64,000 nt of DNA from assembly GCA_032622095.1 (NCBI GenBank), contig CP136062.1:202457959-202521958 (forward strand). The letters run 5' to 3'. The notes under the pieces were generated by a model. The model was not told the origin of the DNA, did not search any database, and saw nothing but the letters and a program-made list of their open reading frames with translations. This DNA is from Siphonodentalium dalli (Eukaryota > Mollusca > Scaphopoda > Gadilida > Siphonodentaliidae). Position 1 is the stretch's first letter. Each line of letters starts with the position of its first letter. Made by a program: the position numbers and the translations under genes. Below are positions 1-11,274 of this stretch, in pieces.

Positions 1-735
1 GACATTCAAATATTTTGACCTCTGTGAATTCGTTGTCAGATCACCCGGTCGTTCTGTATCTCTCCTCTGTCTATACCGACCACCACCTAATACAAGGAAT
101 AAACTAAAAAAAACTGATTTCACCGAACTCTTGGATAGTTACGTTGGATATCAAAGAATTGTTTCTTCTCGATGACTTCAATTTCCATTTTGATTCAACA
201 GCTGCTTTTAACGTCATAAATACCTTAATTGATGATTCGGGCAGGAAATAACTTGTATCCGCACCTACACACCGACAAAACCATATATTGGACTGGGTGA
301 TTTATCGCAAAGTTGACCCTCAACCCATACCTCACGGTCAAGGACATCGATTTATCCGATCACTTAAACAAACCACCACCTCTCGAGATTTGAAGTCCGT
401 CGACAGTGTTAAATATTCCGGTGATCTCGTTTCTAGTTTCTACACCCATCCAAGGTAATCCCCTCTTTGGTGATTCATTAATCTGCGTGATTTACTGGAT
501 GGCCATGCGCCTTAAGTCACACGTAGTGTTCGATATATAGTCCATCTACCCCATGGTGCAATGATGAAATAAAGATCGCCAAAATAAAATGACTAGATCT
601 GCCTGTTTGGAATATTATAACTCTAAAACCGCGAATGCTAAATCAACAAAAGTCATTTATTCTATAACCAACGAACAAAGTGGTAAGAAAAAAGCACCAA
701 TTCTTACAACTAATGTTAAACAAGAGCTACGCTGG

Positions 736-1502
736 GCGTGCAAAATACGCCCTCTCTGGGGAAAAAGGGGCATATCATGGTAAAAATTGGCGGACGGAAC
801 TCAAATTTGAACTTGACCTGTGTTTTGGTGGGAGAAAGTAATATACCAAATTATCATTGAATCCGATAAGCTCTAGTAAAGTTATCATCCGGACAACAAA
901 TTTCAGGGATTTTCTAAGTCAAATTACGTCAAAAAATGGGCCATAACTCTCGCAAAAATTATCGGATTAAAACGAAATTCGGACTTGAGGTGTATTTTGA
1001 TATATGTAATCCACAAAAAAACGGGTTTTTCGTATAAACATTCCAAAATCGAGTTATCATCCAAAAACCAAAAAACATAAGAAAAACTGAATTTTCTGAG
1101 TCGAAAAAGGGGCATAACTCTGCCAAAAAATGGTCGGACAGAACCCAAGTTCGAACTTGACCTGTGTTTTGGTGGGAGAAAGTAATATACCAAATTTGGA
1201 TTCATTCCGATAAACTATACTAAAGTTATCATCCGGACAACAAATTTCAAGGATTTTTTTCAAGTCAAAAAACGTTAAATAAGGGGCATAACTCCGGTGA
1301 AAATTGGCGGGCGGAACCCAAATTCGAACTTGAACTTACTTTTCGGCTAATAAACCCACATACCAAATTTGGTTCACTCTAACTAAAGTTATCATCCGGA
1401 CAACAGGTTAACGGACGGACGCCCGGACGCCCGGACGCGCCCGCCCGGACGGACAGACCAATACTATAATACGGCCTTTTTTTCAAAAGAGCGTATAAAA
1501 AA
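736..1502. repeat. interspersed repeat with GGACGGACGC block, inserted in the LINE
   Basis: A non-coding repeat made of three degenerate subunits that share 'ggggcataactc', 'ttcgaacttgacctgtgtttt' style words and 'aaagttatcatccggacaac'. It ends in a GC-rich block of GGACGGACGCCC words (1412-1455). It splits the LINE linker from the following RT segment, and the LINE reading resumes right after it. The same family lies in reverse orientation at 55585-56030. Exact boundaries are uncertain. Confidence 0.7.
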
Positions 1503-2199
1503 GTGAATTACCGGATGTTTTTGGCGAGTATTTCCTTGACAAAATTTCAAACTTGCGGGACCAGCTAGATGTATCAACCACTGAAGCAGTGTTCAAAACG
1601 TTCGATGGTAACAGTCTTAGTTCGTTCTACCAGCTTGAACTTATTGCACCATCCGCTTCAAAAACATGGACCTCATTCCAACTTCTTTACTGGTGGAACA
1701 TCTCGATTTGATATTAGAACCAATCACAAGGCTGATAAATTTGTCCTTGTCCGATGGTGTTGTTACCGACTGTTTTAAGGAGGACATTGTGATTCCCCTA
1801 ATTAAATATAATTCTCTTGATGCCGACTTGCTAAAGAACTATGGGCCCATCTCAAGCCTCAGTTCGTCTCGAAGCTTCTATAAAATGCTGTTCTCAGACA
1901 ACTGAGCAATCATATGGAGAAACATTTGCTGTTGGAAAAGTTTCAGTCGGCGTACAAACCTGGTCAGAGTACTGAAATTGCATTGCTGTGTATGTATCAC
2001 TTCAGACCTTCTTCCTGCCAGTGACGACAACAAGCTTCCACCGTTATCCCTGCTTGACACGAGCGCAGCTTTCGATACGGAATACTGTTGAAGCGATTGG
2101 AAATTTCTTTTGGGATATATGCATATCAAGCAACCCATGACTCGACATAATTCAGTGATATCCTTGTTCTATATGTCCAACACCGATCACTTCGATTAA

Positions 2200-2545
2200 C
2201 CCTTTACCCAACTAACCGGCCAAAAACGGCCAAATAAAGCTGCAACAGCCTAAATTATCTTGGGTCTGTCTCAATAAAACCATACAAATATGGATATCAT
2301 TGGAACCGGCTCATTGACCACATTGTGATGGTTACAGTTATGCCCTGTGCCAATGCATTCTCTTATATATGCGAGTCGACCATAGGTCGCCTCGCATATA
2401 TAAGAGAATGCATTGGCCTAAAAAAAAATCTTTTTTTAACACTTTTTACCATTTTTTCTTACATTCTTTAACAATTTTATAATTTTTAATGTGTTAAGCC
2501 AATAAGAGAATGCATTGGCACAGGGCCCTTCTGTTGGGTAAAGGA
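2200..2545. mobile_element. TTAA-flanked MITE, piggyBac-like, family A copy 1
   Basis: The left end CCCTTTACCCAAC follows TTAA (2196-2199). The right end GTTGGGTAAAGG is followed by TTAG, a one-base variant of TTAA. TTAA duplications and CCC/GGG ends are piggyBac hallmarks. Inside lies a double-hairpin core: one near-palindrome of about 66 bp around 2346-2420, built on CCAATGCATTCTCTTATATA, and the remains of a second near 2500. No protein is encoded. Confidence 0.85.
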
Positions 2546-3085
2546 TTAGAGGACAAACTTCTCTTGACACCACGTGATGCTAATTTGATCACCGTTGGCT
2601 ACCGTTCTTTTAAAGCTACATTTCCAAAATGAATGGAATCTTCTGTCATTGAATATAGAAGAGTCACCAACACTTGACGATCTCAAGAAGTCACTAGAAA
2701 CTTACACGTTCGCACGGTGTTTCAGAAAATGACTTTGATATTGTGAATATTGCATTATATTTTTATATTTCATGTTTCTTCATTTATGTCAAGCGATTAG
2801 GGCCCGCTTATTGGGGATAAGCACTCTACAAATATTATTATTATTATTACTATTTAACTACTTTCGGCAGCTTTCGGTAATATATTCTGAATAAATGGCC
2901 GTTAGCTGGAAATATCCAACTATACGGGGTGTGTTACGTTGGAAATTGCCAAGAGTAACTGTTGGACAATTCCGAGCCAAGTATGATGTATAAATGAGAT
3001 TTCCTAAATTGGGAATTTTTATCTGGTTCAAGGATGTGTAATCCGAATTACCAATATGGACACCCCACCCCCAAAATAAAGAACC

Positions 3086-3102
3086 TCTAGCCACGTCCCT
3101 GG
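3086..3102. repeat. possible solitary hAT end
   Basis: CTCTAGCCACGTCCCTG is nearly identical to the right terminus of the complete hAT copies at 14139-15254 and 60539-61697. I could not find the matching left end or an 8-bp duplication, so this is probably the remnant of a degraded copy occupying part of 2850-3102. Confidence 0.4.
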
Positions 3103-3119
3103 ATTTAATCGACAGAACA

Positions 3120-3185
3120 CCATATCAAATGTTTGCAAAAGTTTGAATACTTCTCAGACTGGGCAACGCCGGGTTACCTGGTTGT
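3120..3185 (+). repeat. possible Helitron-like 3' end, degraded
   Basis: GGGCAACGCCGGGTTACC resembles the terminal hairpin region of non-autonomous Helitrons. The expected CTAG end is not intact here. A better copy of the same word, ending in CTAG, is at 16832-16856. Confidence 0.3.
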
Positions 3186-3338
3186 AATAACAGCTATTAT
3201 TTCAACCCACTTTCCTACGTGAGGGCACGATCATATAATTGTTTTTCTGTTTATGGCATTTTCACTATTCTGTTTCTATGCTTTAATTTGTATGAACTCA
3301 GTCGAAAAGTCAAATGTCGTCTATGATATTCCAAATTC

Positions 3339-3599
3339 TTAACTATAAATTGGCCTACTCGTGTAGTCCCCACTCTGCCCCCTGGTCCTCTTTGAGACTG
3401 GTAGTATGTTCAAAATTGCTGAGGATATCGGTCGATCTATTCTGTCTCCACATACCATCGTGGTAACACGCGACGCAAGCCGATAAGCGTCTCATCGCGC
3501 CCGGAAGTCGGGGGAGGGCCAGCCCGCTAATCAAGGATGTAATCACTCTGTTTAACAGTCTGTTCCGGTGATACAACCGATCTAAGTCGCTCTATTTGT
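3339..3599. repeat. uncharacterised interspersed repeat, copy 1
   Basis: This shares long stretches with 9110-9610: both contain 'ggtaacacgcgacgca', 'catcgcgcccggaagtcggg' and 'gtgatacaaccgat'. Copy 2 carries an extra segment of about 250 bp. No protein or RNA-gene promoter is evident. It directly abuts the TTAA of the next element. Confidence 0.7.
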
Positions 3600-3605
3600 C
3601 GTTAA

Positions 3606-3862
3606 CCCTTCCTTGACTGGAGCTTCCTGTAATTTTGCGAAAATTCTGTGCCAATGCATTCTCTTATATAGCAGAGTCTCACATTGAGAGCCTCGCATAG
3701 ATACGAGAATACTTTGGCCTAACAATATTTACCTTGAACTTGTAAGCCATGCATTGTCTTATATATGCGAGGCTCTTATATATGGGAGACTCGCATATAT
3801 AAGATAATTCACTGGCATATGATCTTTAATGCCACACCAGCGCAGCCTCAGCCATGAATGGG
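3606..3862. mobile_element. TTAA-flanked MITE, family B copy 1
   Basis: TTAA at 3602-3605 precedes CCCTTCCTTGACTGGAGCT. The right end is GCCATGAATGGG followed by CTAA, a variant of TTAA. The termini differ from family A (CCCTTTACCCAACA), but the interior carries the same CCAATGCATTCTCTTATATA hairpin core in decayed form (3650-3720 and 3750-3815). Other family B ends lie at 45601-45624 and about 45990-46005. Confidence 0.7.
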
Positions 3863-3866
3863 CTAA

Positions 3867-4915
3867 GTAACTATAGAGAGGTGTCGCAAACTCGCGAATA
3901 GTTATGACTACATGTACGTTTAGCCATTCGTTGTAGTAAATATCATGTATAGGGGCAAAAATTCGTTTCGCAAAAATACCGTATTAAACAAAACGCATTC
4001 AATAATCTTCTATTCAATATAGGATGGTTGTCGAGTGTCTGACGAGCTATGGTTGTATGATACATCTGAACTGATTGATGGAGTTTCTGTACATTTAAAT
4101 GAAGTATTTGTATCTACCGAAAACATGATACCCTAGCTCCGTCGTCCAAGACCAAGTCCAAGTATAGTGTATGTCGAATTTGTCTACAACTGAAGGTCTT
4201 TATATGCAACGAGGTGGTGGTGCACATTAGATGGCTGTTATTAATTTTTCTCCCTTTCGATCACATCTGACCTTTAATGGATGCTATTTACATCCCAACT
4301 GGTAAAAATTAGAGATCACACCCGCAAATAATTTATAGAATTTTGATGCTCACTGACAGTCGAACTGTGCAAATGTTGATGACGTCTCATTGCACGAGCC
4401 ACAGGCCAGTCAACGAAAAGACATGCATTATTTATTAAAATATACCGAACACTGGTGTGAATTCTCATACAATTTCTGTGTCTGATTTTGTCACATTTTT
4501 ATTTGCCACGAATTTTGGAAATCGGTCTCAGATTTTACAATTAATGGCAATCTGTTGGCGGTTGCATGGGAGTATAACTATGTTAATAGTTACAGCAATT
4601 GGTTGATTGATTGACGTAACCTCGTTTTAGCCGGTAGGTCATATCAGGTCCAAGTACATATTCGGGTCTCAAGAAAGATCGGATCGAAGCAACTGTGTAG
4701 ATAAATCAGAGTCTGGAATAGGTTAAAACAATGAGCTATGCACAAATCAAAGAACCAAAAGAGGAAAGTTTCCACTTGGAGTCAGGAATATAAATTCAAG
4801 AACTGATTAGTATGCAAGCATAATATAATAGGTAATGAAATAGTACAAGAATACATAATACATGGCAAATAAATAAAACGAAATTACCAAGTCTGCACAT
4901 GGAAAAATGTAAACT
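3867..4915. other. intergenic stretch, nothing recognised
   Basis: AT-rich DNA without a supportable open frame, RNA gene or clear repeat structure by eye. Confidence 0.5.
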
Positions 4916-4916
4916 A

Positions 4917-5945
4917 GCCTTTAACATCTAATTTTGTATTGATCAAATATTTATAATATTTGATGAATCGCATATGAACCTTTATAAATGCGTCAAGCTG
5001 GCGATCAGGTTGGTGAGACAGAATAATGCCATCTTTAACCCATACCATAATCCATACCATAATCCACACATATTGTTTGTTGCATTGTAGTGTTAATCGT
5101 TTCTCATCAAGCATCTGGTCAAATTTTGATAGTCCAAATATGAACCTCTCTTTCTGAGAGTCTAAACGTTGGAGTGACTTTGGCGATTTTTGTTTCGAAG
5201 CAACAGAGTCTTGTTCTGAAGCATAACATCAACACAAGTAGACTGTGTTGTCGACTTGAGCGGGTTATTTGTTAGCAAAGGGTGAATCGTCAGTAGACGT
5301 TTCCATGGCCTGTGATACAGTTTCTGGGACGTGAGCTTGATCAGTTACGTGAAGTTGTGTCACTTGTGGCACACGAATGGTGCCGGTCTGGCTGTTTACG
5401 GTCTGAGTGCTGGCATCAGCACACATTTTTGTAGAAACGATAGCCGAGTATGCGACTGGTAGAATTGCATGACGGAAGAGCGATACATTGCAGTGTGTAG
5501 ACGTTGACAATTTGAGCACTTTTTTGGCATAGTATAATCCTTACCAGAAACAGAACAGCGTGCGCACACAGTTCGTTATTTTTACAATGTTCCTGGCCAT
5601 GACCATACCTGATACCCCTGACATTTAAAACATCATAAAGGGATATCAACTGTCATATATATGCGAACATCAGTCAGAAGAGTCGGAGATATCGCGGGAT
5701 CTCAACACTGCTCTCCTACTATTCAATGTTTTGCAAGGAGCAACCATGACTGGTGTTTGTGCAATAGCTGTTAATTGCAACAAAGCATCATATTGAACTT
5801 TCATTGAACATTAAATCAGGAGAGAGCCAGCCAATGGCCCAGTCCTGATCGGTTTGACATATTTCAATTTTCCGGCAATACCTTCAAGTGACTTAACAAC
5901 GACAAATACAGAGGGTCTTTTCATAGTCGAGTCGAAGCTAAGAAC
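4917..5945 (-). mobile_element. LINE ORF1 remnant with CCHC zinc knuckle
   Basis: Read on the minus strand, this decays from about 5945 downward. Near 5930-5850 it reads KRPSVFVVVKSLEGIAGKL; near 5795-5725 it reads KTLNSRRAVLRSRDI, a typical conserved block of LINE ORF1 proteins; near 5680-5590 it reads RIYMTVDIPL, then CFKCQGY, then in another frame YGHGQEHCKNNELCA. The pattern C-x2-C-...-H-x4-C is the zinc knuckle that binds element RNA. At least one frameshift inside the knuckle and one stop just before it show that it is dead. The open stretches at 5265-5519 and 4914-5114 look like its C-terminal part. No RT follows nearby, so this is an isolated fragment. It could belong to the same class as the LINE at 36.6-38.2 kb, which is unproven. 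Confidence 0.75.
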
Positions 5946-5980
5946 CATGTAACGAGGGGATACTGATGTCGTGTTTCTTG

Positions 5981-6012
5981 CTTTTTATATGGCAACTCAG
6001 CCATATAAAAAG
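5981..6012. repeat. short perfect hairpin
   Basis: CTTTTTATATGGC and its reverse complement flank a six-base loop. It lies just upstream, on the minus strand, of the LINE ORF1 remnant. No terminator or gene context is seen. Confidence 0.6.
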
Positions 6013-6109
6013 AAAAAAATCGACAACTAGCACAGCAGCCGCGGCGGACTATACTTCGATTTCTGGTCGGGTCAAAGGCTGGTCTCATCAGGACGGACGA
6101 ACACACACG

Positions 6110-6578
6110 AGACAGGAGAGAACAGATATATCAATGTGAAACAAAACAGACTACAATACTTCAAACGTCAGACGAGCAATACAACAGATAACTAACATTG
6201 AACCTGCAACAATGTGGAGAGGTGTGACTAGCCGATTGGTTGAGCCGAGTCAACTGAACCGCCCATCTTGAAGAGATGCAGGACAAAAGTGGACCATGAG
6301 CTAAGCCGTACCCGCAGGTCGATGTATCGAGTGGAAAGGCCGCCATAGTACCACCAGACTCCTACAACACACCTCACGGGATGCACCCCACGGCAAACAG
6401 GGTTCCACATTAGGGGATTCTTATCCATCGCAGTGGGGCGGTAGGCATGTTCTACCCCGGACACCCGGTGGAGTTACAGCCATTACCATGAACCATGCAA
6501 TCCTTATTTGGTTCTAACAACAGTTTTCTGTCTCGAAGTTGTTTCTTTGCGATCGATTTGGTTCTTCATGCGAAAAGT
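6110..6578. other. unassigned DNA
   Basis: Short overlapping open frames occur on the minus strand but show no family resemblance and no coding-like pattern. Nothing is annotated. Confidence 0.4.
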
Positions 6579-6675
6579 GTGTAACCTGGGTCACATTCAA
6601 CATAGAACCCACATCGCACTTAATGTATGTAACCTGGGTCACATTCAACATAGAGCCCACATCGCACTTAATGTA
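6579..6675. repeat. 48-bp tandem duplication
   Basis: Two head-to-tail copies of a 48-bp unit beginning 'tgtaacctgggtcacattc' differ at about one position, which indicates a recent duplication. Confidence 0.9.
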
Positions 6676-6829
6676 GAACCTAACAACTCTTTCCAGTTCT
6701 ATAAACTTTACAGTATGATACATGTACAACCTACCATCATTTTTGTTTACCACATTATCGACTGCACTAGCATTCCAAAAACGAAAGAAGTACACACGAG
6801 TTTGTCGTGATTTGGATCCGCGTGTCAAG

Positions 6830-8245
6830 GCATGCTAAATGTATTGAGACAAAAGTTCACTAAATTCCCCAACATGTTAAATGGGAAATCGACACACCCT
6901 GACAACATGGCCGTGTAGCGTTTCTATCCGCTTACCACACCTGGATATCAATGACAGAAACTCGAGCGACGATAGCTAAGTCGTGCGCAATGAGATGGCC
7001 AATGTCTGTTGGTCGAATAACACTCCTAGTCTGCCGTATTGTGTTAAAGACATTAATTTTTGTGGCAGTTCTGACTTTACGACCCGACGCGCCTAGGTGG
7101 ACAATTTGAATTATTCGTGCAAATAGTATTTAATTCGGTTATGTCGTTCAAACGACCATATCGGTTTTCGCTTTGTTGGTAGTAATCGCTGGAGTCAGGC
7201 GTGTATACTATCTGCATCCGAAACGCTCGCAAACTGACAATTGCCATTCTAATTTACAAACATATTGGGCACCCTGGCCCAATCAATCACCAGGCATCCA
7301 AAAGGATTAGAAAGGCATTGCAAAAGTCACCAGTCTGAGTTAAGTAGAGACCCACATATACAAAGTGGGTCTGGTTACCTGTCATAGAGTTTCTATTTTC
7401 TGAACGCCGGGATCCCATGCATGTATGTCAGTATGGCGCCAATCAGAACTCACTGTTAGTAGCAACAAGATAGAACTGTCCAATCGAAAAGATTAACGTA
7501 GCGCGTTTGTGACGTTTGATGGCATACCACAAACATTCCGAGAAATGAAACGTTGGTGGGAACACGATATACTCAGTGTCAGTGTTAGCAAAGACTGAAA
7601 TGTCACTAATTCCATAAAAGCTGAAATCCATGAAGATTTTCTCTATAATGCTCACCAGCAATCGATTCTCCTCTGTATTATTCGCCCTATAAGTATTTAC
7701 AGAATTAGAATATTAGGCAGTATCGGACCTCTGTGATCCAGTATCTTTAAATGTTCGATGCTCGTTACAGGAAAGACAATCCAATTCTAGCTAACAGTAT
7801 TTGTGTTTTTGCGAAACCTCTCTGATGCCGCTCAAAAAAAATGAGCATCAGTTAAGCATACACAAGTATATGTATTATACAAGCTCCGAACACCTATAGT
7901 AATTTCAGTACTTATACTTGTCATACCCAGGGTCTTGCGACTTCCGTCACAATATGCCTCACTGAGAGCTTTCCGATGAATGGCAACAAGACATATTTCT
8001 GACTAAATCCTGAAAAGTTACCCATAATTCTGCTGTGGTTAAGGAGTCGATTGTTCAGGGCATTACTGTATGCCAATGAAATTTCAATGCATATTTTGAG
8101 TTACGATTGCATACATGTATACGTCATGACTTAAAGTTGTAATACAGTAACGTGTCTTTGTCCCGATTTATCTGGAATCTTTCTGCATAATTGTTGGAGC
8201 CTTCAGTCAGCATCGGAGTGGCCCATGTGTGTGATTCAAGCACAT
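6830..8245. other. unassigned DNA
   Basis: There are no convincing exons, RNA genes or repeat ends. The short open frame at 7443-7661 on the minus strand has no recognisable motif. Confidence 0.4.
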
Positions 8246-8284
8246 TTAGATATTACAGCGGCCAATTTTTAAATCAAAAGTTTG

Positions 8285-8425
8285 AAAGACAAACGCCGTT
8301 GTAACATCTGCCGGGTTACCCCGAGTAACCACACCAAATGTGGAGGAAATCGGTCTAGGGCTCTGGGAGAAAATTGGGGAACAGACACACAGATAAACAG
8401 ATCCTATACTCTTTTCTCTATAAAG
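8285..8425. repeat. probable dispersed repeat fragment
   Basis: It contains 'aaatgtggaggaaatcggtc' and ends in a run like 'gacacacagataaacagat', a pattern common at the ends of invertebrate interspersed repeats. It is recognised by style only; there is no second copy in this window. Confidence 0.3.
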
Positions 8426-8623
8426 ATTAGGGAACAACTGGTTACAGGGCTTTCGAATAACACTTTGGCAGCATACTACTCGAATAGCAAGTGTTGTTGC
8501 AGAAGGGATAGCTCTGTAGAACATTTAAATTTCTTGTGGAAATCAGGCGAGTTTTAACGTGTTATAAATTCGAAGATCAATCATCACAGTCGAGTCTATC
8601 AACTGACAGTGGTCTACGCTTAA

Positions 8624-9033
8624 CCCTTTACCCAACAGCTAGAACGGCCCTGTGCCAATGCATTCTCTTATATATGCGAGTCGACCATAGGTCGCCTCGC
8701 ATATATAAGAGAATGCATTGGCTTAACACATTAAAAATGATCAAATTGTCAAAGAATGTAGAAAATATTATAAGAAAAAATGGTAAAAAGTGTTTATTTT
8801 TTTATTTTTTTTTAGGCCAATGCATTCTCTTATATATGCGAGGCGACCTATGGTCGACTCGCATATATAAGAGAATGCATTGGCACAGGGCATAACTGTA
8901 ACCATCACAATGTGGTCAATGAACCGGTTCCAATTATATCCATATTTGTATGGTGTTATTGAGACAGACCGAAGATATTTTAGGCTGTTGAAGCTTTACT
9001 TGGCCGGTTTTGGTCGGTTTGTTGGGTAAAGGG
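8624..9033. mobile_element. TTAA-flanked MITE, family A copy 2 (opposite orientation)
   Basis: TTAA at 8620-8623 and 9034-9037 flank CCCTTTACCCAACA and TGTTGGGTAAAGGG. Two complete hairpins of about 66 bp (near 8653-8722 and 8814-8884) are separated by an AT-rich spacer. The unique 'ccacattgtgatggttac' arm lies at the right end here, opposite to copies 1, 3 and 4. Confidence 0.93.
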
Positions 9034-9109
9034 TTAAAAGCAGAATGAACCATGTCTATGATTGGATATCTTCCGAAATGACATTTTAATGTCTACAAGC
9101 TACAATCTG

Positions 9110-9610
9110 CAAACAGAATTTCCCTATAGTTAGTCAACACTCTGTCCCCTGTTAACATTACAGCGAACATCGGACGATCTATATTATGTCGCCACAATGT
9201 CGTTCCAATGTGGTAACACGCGACGCACGGTGATAAGAGGTCCATCGCGCCCGGAAGTCGGGAAGGGGGGTGGTCATCCCGCTAATGCAATCATATACCC
9301 TGTCTAACAGTCTGCACGTTGATTGAGTGTGTATTTAACTCAGCGCCACAATTAAGTGGCGAATACAGAGTACTAATTAACATATTTACAAAAGAGGGCC
9401 ACTGTTGTCTGGCTTTCCATTTTCATATGGCAGAAGTATATAGTTGTATTATCATCATCAACATCAACAACATCATCATCATCATCATTATCATCGTCAT
9501 CGTCACCATCGGCATCGTCACGCCACAACCACCACCACCACCACCATCATCGTCATCGTCATCGTAGTCATTTCGGTGATACAACCGATTCATGTCGCTA
9601 TATTAGTCTT
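9110..9610. repeat. uncharacterised interspersed repeat, copy 2 with extra segment
   Basis: Positions 9110-9312 and 9569-9610 match 3339-3599. The segment between them (about 9313-9568) is absent from copy 1 and contains a CAT/CAC microsatellite, so it is an insertion here or a deletion there. Confidence 0.65.
9452..9568 (+). repeat. CAT/CAC/CGT trinucleotide microsatellite
   Basis: Degenerate runs of ATC, CAC and CGT triplets. The open frames seen through it are low-complexity artefacts. Confidence 0.95.
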
Positions 9611-10195
9611 TATGCATTTTGAATTATAAAGATCATTTGATATTGGGAACTTCATTTCCGCCCTATAAGTAATTATCCTATTTAAAAAAGATATTAGCAT
9701 TTGGAAACCACGCAATGTTAAAATATTATAGTCAATGAAGTAGTAGTAACATAATTCATATTATATAATGTACTAGACGGCATAGCCTGTGATGGATGAT
9801 TTATTTTAAAGTGTAATTACAAACGGGACAGGAGGTACTCATAAGTGAAACAGCACTTGTCCTCCAATCCCAATAAAATTGTATGTGTCATTTACTATGT
9901 GTTATCACGTTAGAAAATGCATATGTTTAAACTGAACAAAAACGAAATCGTCGCTCAGAGTGCTATAGTCATAAACATTGAGAGAATATCGAGACGTTGG
10001 GAGAGCTCGGATTGCATGGTGATGCAATCTATAATTAATAAGACCACAGCCTCGATTCGCGAGACACGTGTACTCGTCTCCACATTGTGACTTTAGTACT
10101 TCCGTATAGGCAGTTGTTCGTCTACGCCACATATATCACTCCTAAGTTGTCACAGTTATTTCATTATTCTAACCAATATATGCCTCGAATGCGAA
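9611..10195. other. unassigned DNA
   Basis: AT-rich stretch without recognisable genes or repeats. Confidence 0.4.
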
Positions 10196-10881
10196 AAAAA
10201 AACCCGGATGCCGTGTCATCGTAATACAAATAAGGTTTGAATATGTTTATAGCCACCTTTCCTCCATTAGTGTTCGAAAAGTAGAAAGGTGACTGACTTA
10301 TTACCTCCACAAATAGTCCCCATACCATGTGACTCGCACGGCGAGGTTTTTATGCCTGTGTGTAAGGTAGTTCGCGTGTTGTGAAAGTCAAATTATCGCA
10401 TTCTATCTTTAGTGATGTTGAGATATGGGCGTATACCGTCCCTTTCCGACCATCATCTCATAGTGCTTTTGTACGTAGTTGCATGTATACTATGATTGTA
10501 CGTGACACGTAGTGCAGCAACCACACACTGTTCTGTGATTCAATACTACAGTAATCATTGGATGATAATTATGCGTAGTACCACTACTCATAACGCAGAA
10601 GGGATCATGGTGACAACATTTTGGTGCATTGTGTATTCTGCTTTACAACAAGCTGTTTGGGTACCAACTTGGCATTTGCTGTATTCAGCAAACATTTCGT
10701 ACTACGTGTATAACCTTGCATCCCGGCGATCACGTATGGCACATGTATAATCATCAGTGTTATACTTGCCTCAAATTTGCTCAATTGTATTGGCGACGTA
10801 ACGCTAAGAATAATTTGTAACATGCACCATTCAGTGGCCCGGCGGAGACCACGTGACAAACGTGTGCAATCTTGTCTGGGG
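10196..10881 (+). repeat. long inverted-repeat arm A
   Basis: The reverse complement of this stretch is found at 17261-18350 (arm B), with agreement over most of its length, for example 'aaataaggtttgaatatgtt' and 'gagaccacgtgacaaac'. The first 200 bp also match arm C at 22510-22720. There are no genes inside; the small open frames are non-coding. Confidence 0.8.
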
Positions 10882-10917
10882 GCAATGTCGTCATGAAACT
10901 TGCCACTACGTCTCAAT

Positions 10918-11012
10918 TAGAACTTCACGGGGAACCTACAGATGACACGGAAGGGGTCTATCAGGGGTTACTTTTTACGAGGAAGATAATGGTGTGGGTT
11001 AGATTTTTCTAA
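10918..11012 (+). repeat. direct repeat flanking the module array, left copy
   Basis: 'acttcacgggga' through 'gatttttctaaagtga' recurs at 15803-15902 in the same orientation, and in part near 59995-60025. Confidence 0.75.
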
Positions 11013-11274
11013 AGTGAAAAGGAACAGCAAAAACAAATGTTCGCTGATTGCCACAAAACTTACACATAATCATCTCCATGATATAAGGATTCTAATGATG
11101 TTGTATAAAGATGTCAAAAGAGGCGCCGTTTGAGTCAGGGGTGCACGGAAGGGAGAGGGGCACCACAATTAATAAAACTATTTTAGCGCCGATTTCCGCC
11201 AAATTGATACACATTCTTCTCTACAGACATGACAATTGGAACTTATTCCCTATTCCTTATTCCTTATTTTCAAA

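Larger units (their letters stand above)
1..2845 (+). mobile_element. 5'-truncated LINE (CR1/L2-like), interrupted by two insertions
   Basis: Non-LTR retrotransposon remnant. The 5' part (about 1-450) reads as a decayed endonuclease domain, including SLLSVYRPPP near 58. A linker at 589-735 (KVIYSITNEQSGKKKA) leads to a segment reading SELPDVFGEYFLDKI at about 1503-1550, and the fingers of reverse transcriptase follow: MDLIPTSLL at 1666 and LKNYGPISSLSS near 1833. After about 2150 the RT palm is missing, so there is an internal deletion. Coding similarity returns at 2560-2730 (LTPRDANLITVGYRSFKA). The 3' end is an ATT-repeat tail at 2828-2850, as in CR1/L2 elements. Several stops and frame changes make it inactive. 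A GTCCG-rich repeat (about 736-1502) and a TTAA-flanked MITE (2200-2545) sit inside it and are therefore younger. The clade call is tentative; the LINE identity is secure. Confidence 0.85.
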
